From assembly GCA_003526465.1 (NCBI GenBank), contig DPWD01000201.1, positions 1 to 8,449 on the forward strand: a stretch of DNA of 8,449 nt, given 5' to 3'. Source of the DNA: Hyphomonadaceae bacterium (lineage in GTDB: Bacteria > Pseudomonadota > Alphaproteobacteria > Caulobacterales > Aquidulcibacteraceae). Each line of letters begins with the position of its first letter. The first letter of the stretch is position 1. The notes under the pieces are model-generated. The model was not told where the DNA came from, made no database searches, and saw nothing but the letters and a program-made list of their open reading frames with translations. Made by a program: the position numbers and the translations under genes. Below, one piece after another: positions 6,343 through 8,449 of this stretch.

Positions 6343-7221
6343 ATGGGCTATTCCTTCGAGACCGTGGACGTATTCACGGAGCGCCGCTTTGGCGGCAATC
6401 CACTGGCGGTGTTCACCGATGCGCGCGGCTTGAGCGACGCCGACATGCAGGCGCTCGCGTTCGAATTCAATCTCAGCGAGACTACGTTCGTAATGCCGCC
6501 GGCTACCCCCGCCAACAGCGCGCGAATCCGGATATTTAACCGCACCGCCGAAATGGCGTTCGCTGGCCACCCCAGCATCGGCACGGCTTATGTGCTGGCG
6601 CGCGCTGGGCATCCTCATGGCGATTGCTTGCGGCTGGAAGCGCCGGCTGGCGTGATTGAAGTAGAGATCGAGCGGGAGGCAGGCGCTGTTGTTGGCGGCA
6701 AGATCACAGCACCGCAGCCGCTCAAGGTCGGGCGCACGTTTGCGCCAGAAATCGTTGCGCCCTGCATTGGGTTGACGTCCGCGGCGGTTATCGTTGCCGC
6801 GCACAGGCCGATCCTCTGCTCGGTCGGCAATCCATACATCATTGTAGAGACCGCTTTGGACGATCTGGCGCGCTGCGCGCCCGACCTGGCCGCGTTCAAC
6901 GCGGCGTATGACGGTGGCGCGGACTTGTCTGAACGCTTTTCGCTCTATGTATATGCGCGCGACGGCGAGAACCTGCGCGCGCGCATGTTCGCGCCGCTGT
7001 CGGGCACATGGGAGGACGCAGCCACCGGCAGCGCGGCGACCCCGCTCGCGGCTTTATTGTTGCATCTGAGTGGAAGAGAACGCATCGCCTTCGACATTCG
7101 CCAGGGTGAGCACATGAGCCGGCCAAGCCTGCTGCGCGCGGCTGCCCGCCGCACCGAAGGGGGAGTTGTCGCAAGTGTTGCGGGGCGGTGTGTGCCGGTG
7201 CTCAAGGGTGAACTGCAATGA
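6343..7221 (+). CDS. PhzF-family isomerase/epimerase-like protein
   Basis: The 292-residue product has the usual length and landmarks of the PhzF family, two-domain proteins with a diaminopimelate-epimerase-like fold. The start YSFETVDVFTERRFGGNPLAVF is typical. Glu46 in NLSETTFV corresponds to the proposed catalytic acid of PhzF. RIFNRTAEMAFAGHPSIGTA (61-82) and GTWEDAATGSA (221-231) are the two pseudo-symmetric substrate-site motifs. The second has Ala where most members have Pro (EDPATGSA). PhzF itself isomerises dihydro-3-hydroxyanthranilate, but most bacterial relatives have unknown substrates, and there are no phenazine genes here. The ATG directly abuts the gcvPB stop, with GGAG (6336-6339) only three bases upstream. 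The 3' end overlaps the next gene by four bases. Its place in a glycine-controlled operon suggests a small amino-acid-like substrate, which is inference only. Confidence 0.88.
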   Translation: MGYSFETVDVFTERRFGGNPLAVFTDARGLSDADMQALAFEFNLSETTFVMPPATPANSARIRIFNRTAEMAFAGHPSIGTAYVLARAGHPHGDCLRLEAPAGVIEVEIEREAGAVVGGKITAPQPLKVGRTFAPEIVAPCIGLTSAAVIVAAHRPILCSVGNPYIIVETALDDLARCAPDLAAFNAAYDGGADLSERFSLYVYARDGENLRARMFAPLSGTWEDAATGSAATPLAALLLHLSGRERIAFDIRQGEHMSRPSLLRAAARRTEGGVVASVAGRCVPVLKGELQ

Positions 7222-7607
7222 AGATAACCGGCCCGGAGGTCGAGGCAGCATTCGCACGCGAGCGCCTGCGCAATGTGGTGGCGGATCTGCACAAAGGTTG
7301 GCTCTGGATTGCGCTCCTGTTTGCGGTCGTTTCTTTTTCGTTGATGCTGACCTTCACTCCCCGACGCTCTCTCGGCATCGAGAATGCGGAGGTAGTTGGA
7401 GGACGCGTGCGGGAACAGGAGGAGGGGTCGTTTCCGTATGCTGACCTCAGACTCGACAACGGCTCCGTGGTGACGGTCAGGGTGCCGAGGGGTCTTTTGT
7501 TCCCGAATGGATCGACAGTGCGCGTCGAGGCGTTCGAACGGACATGGCCTTGGCGGCGGATCACTTACCGGTATGTTGGGCAAGGCGCGGAGGGGCTGAA
7601 CCAGTGA
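7218..7607 (+). CDS. Small single-pass membrane protein, unknown function
   Basis: I do not recognise this 129-residue protein. It has a mostly charged N-terminal segment (1-26) with a likely helix, one clear membrane segment near 28-46 (WLWIALLFAVVSFSLMLTF), then a positively charged turn (TPRR). A C-terminal part of about 80 residues looks rich in beta strands (YADLRLDNGSVVTVRVP, STVRVEAFERTW), perhaps a small barrel. The order fits an N-in protein with its soluble domain in the periplasm, although the RR right after the segment weakens that orientation. The gene has a ribosome site AAGGGTG (7204-7210), overlaps the PhzF-like gene by four bases (ATGA) and the ureohydrolase gene by four (GTGA). 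The tight overlaps are the main support that it is translated. Confidence 0.65.
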   Translation: MKITGPEVEAAFARERLRNVVADLHKGWLWIALLFAVVSFSLMLTFTPRRSLGIENAEVVGGRVREQEEGSFPYADLRLDNGSVVTVRVPRGLLFPNGSTVRVEAFERTWPWRRITYRYVGQGAEGLNQ

Positions 7608-8407
7608 CCCGCCGCATCGATCTCATCGGCATGCCGAGCGATGTGCATTCCTCCTACCTGCGCGGCTGCGCGCAGGCGCCGCCGCTGATCCGCGCGGCTT
7701 TATTCAGCCCTCACGGCAACGAGGCGAGCGAGGCCGGCTTGGAGCTTGGCGCGGAAATCGCGCTCACCGACGTTGGCGATCTGTCGCTCGACGAAACGCT
7801 GAACGACGATGCGCTGATCGAAGCGGCGATCGCCGCCTCGCTCAAAGCCGGCGCGGTCCCAATAGCGCTTGGCGGCGATCATTCCATCACCTACCCGATC
7901 CTGCGCGCCATCGCCGCCCATCACGGACCGGTGGAAATATTACACCTTGATGCCCACCCCGATCTCTACGATGAGCTCGGCGGCGACCGCCGCAGCCATG
8001 CTTGCCCGTTCGCGCGCATCATGGAGGAGGGGCTTGCATCGCGCCTGGTGCAGGTCGGCATCCGCACGCTTAACAAGCATCAGCGCGAACAGGCCGCGCG
8101 CTTTGGCGTCGACATGATCGAGATGAAGGATTTCGCCCGCACGCCAGCGCCTATATTCAACAAGCCGCTCTACATCAGCATCGATCTCGACGGCTTCGAT
8201 CCAGCGTTTGCGCCGGGTGTTTCCCACTACGAGCCAGGCGGGCTCAGCCCGCGCGATGTGATCGACATGCTGCTGGCGCTCGATTGCCCGCTCGTGGGCG
8301 CGGATGTGGTGGAATACAATCCCACGCGCGACGTAAACGGCGTTACCGCTGTGCTGGCGGCGAAGCTGGTGAAGGAATTAGCGGCGCTGGGGAGTGTGAG
8401 CACGTGA
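7604..8407 (+). CDS. Arginase/agmatinase-family ureohydrolase, plant-arginase-like
   Basis: Members of this family use two manganese ions to split a guanidino compound into urea and an amine. All expected metal ligands are visible: His93 in GGDHS, Asp116, His118 and Asp120 in LHLDAHPD, and Asp194 and Asp196 in SIDLDGFDP. The length of 267 is somewhat short. The block SHACPFARIMEEG (131-143), QVGIRTLNKHQREQAARFGV, FAPGVSHYEPGGLS (202-215) and the end VGADVVEYNPTRDVNGVTA recall plant mitochondrial arginases, which are closer to agmatinases than to animal arginase. The substrate cannot be read from the sequence: arginine, agmatine or another guanidino acid are possible. I chose the GTG start at 7604 because it overlaps the preceding stop and has GGAGGGG (7589-7595) eight bases upstream. 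A longer in-frame start at 7544 would add codons that lie inside the previous gene. It is the last gene seen in the operon. Confidence 0.9.
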   Translation: MTRRIDLIGMPSDVHSSYLRGCAQAPPLIRAALFSPHGNEASEAGLELGAEIALTDVGDLSLDETLNDDALIEAAIAASLKAGAVPIALGGDHSITYPILRAIAAHHGPVEILHLDAHPDLYDELGGDRRSHACPFARIMEEGLASRLVQVGIRTLNKHQREQAARFGVDMIEMKDFARTPAPIFNKPLYISIDLDGFDPAFAPGVSHYEPGGLSPRDVIDMLLALDCPLVGADVVEYNPTRDVNGVTAVLAAKLVKELAALGSVST

Positions 8408-8449
8408 CGGTACGCGGATAGAATCACCACCCATCCCCGTGTGTGGACG
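8408..8449. other. Non-coding tail of the window
   Basis: These 42 bases after the ureohydrolase stop contain no start codon with a ribosome site, no T-tract terminator and no clear repeat. A terminator, if present, lies beyond the window. Confidence 0.5.

Noticed and set aside
7544..7603. Longer ureohydrolase start at 7544
   Set aside because: The extra 20 codons lie inside the previous gene in another frame, do not resemble the family N terminus, and the GTG at 7604 has a strong ribosome site and a 4-base overlap.

Overview
This GC-rich window reads as the chromosome of an alphaproteobacterium. A Caulobacterales or Hyphomonadaceae-like lineage is my best guess, from the split gcvPA/gcvPB pair, the tandem glycine riboswitch and the protein style; no marker gene settles it. 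All genes lie on the + strand.

Region 1 (1-624) is the 3' part of a class I SAM methyltransferase with an NPPF motif, probably of the tRNA1(Val) A37 N6-methyltransferase (TrmN6/YfiC) type. Its 5' end lies outside the window.

Region 2 (625-959) is a 335-nt leader. It holds a weak promoter candidate and a tandem glycine riboswitch: aptamer 1 at about 711-792 and aptamer 2 at about 801-911. There is no T-tract terminator. The sequence around the gcvT ribosome binding site can instead pair with the conserved core of aptamer 2, which suggests that glycine relieves a translational block. Aptamer 2 carries an unusually large, branched insertion in its P3a arm.

Region 3 (960-8407) is a very compact run of nine genes: gcvT, gcvH, a DUF998-like membrane protein, gcvPA, a DUF6968-like small protein, gcvPB, a PhzF-like enzyme, a small single-pass membrane protein and an arginase/agmatinase-family ureohydrolase. 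Every junction overlaps by 1 or 4 bases, or abuts with no gap, so the genes are probably co-transcribed and translationally coupled. GcvT, GcvH and the GcvPA/GcvPB decarboxylase make three of the four parts of the glycine cleavage system; the L protein (lipoamide dehydrogenase) is absent and is usually shared with other complexes. The system turns glycine into CO2, ammonia and methylene-tetrahydrofolate.

The least explained part is the set of five non-gcv genes locked into this glycine-controlled operon. Two sit between the core gcv genes. One of these has clearly lower GC and ends in a correctly phased G7 slippery heptamer that would lead into gcvPB. The terminal ureohydrolase resembles the plant arginase clade; arginine, agmatine or a guanidino compound that releases glycine are all possible substrates. 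The last 42 bases (8408-8449) show nothing I can name.
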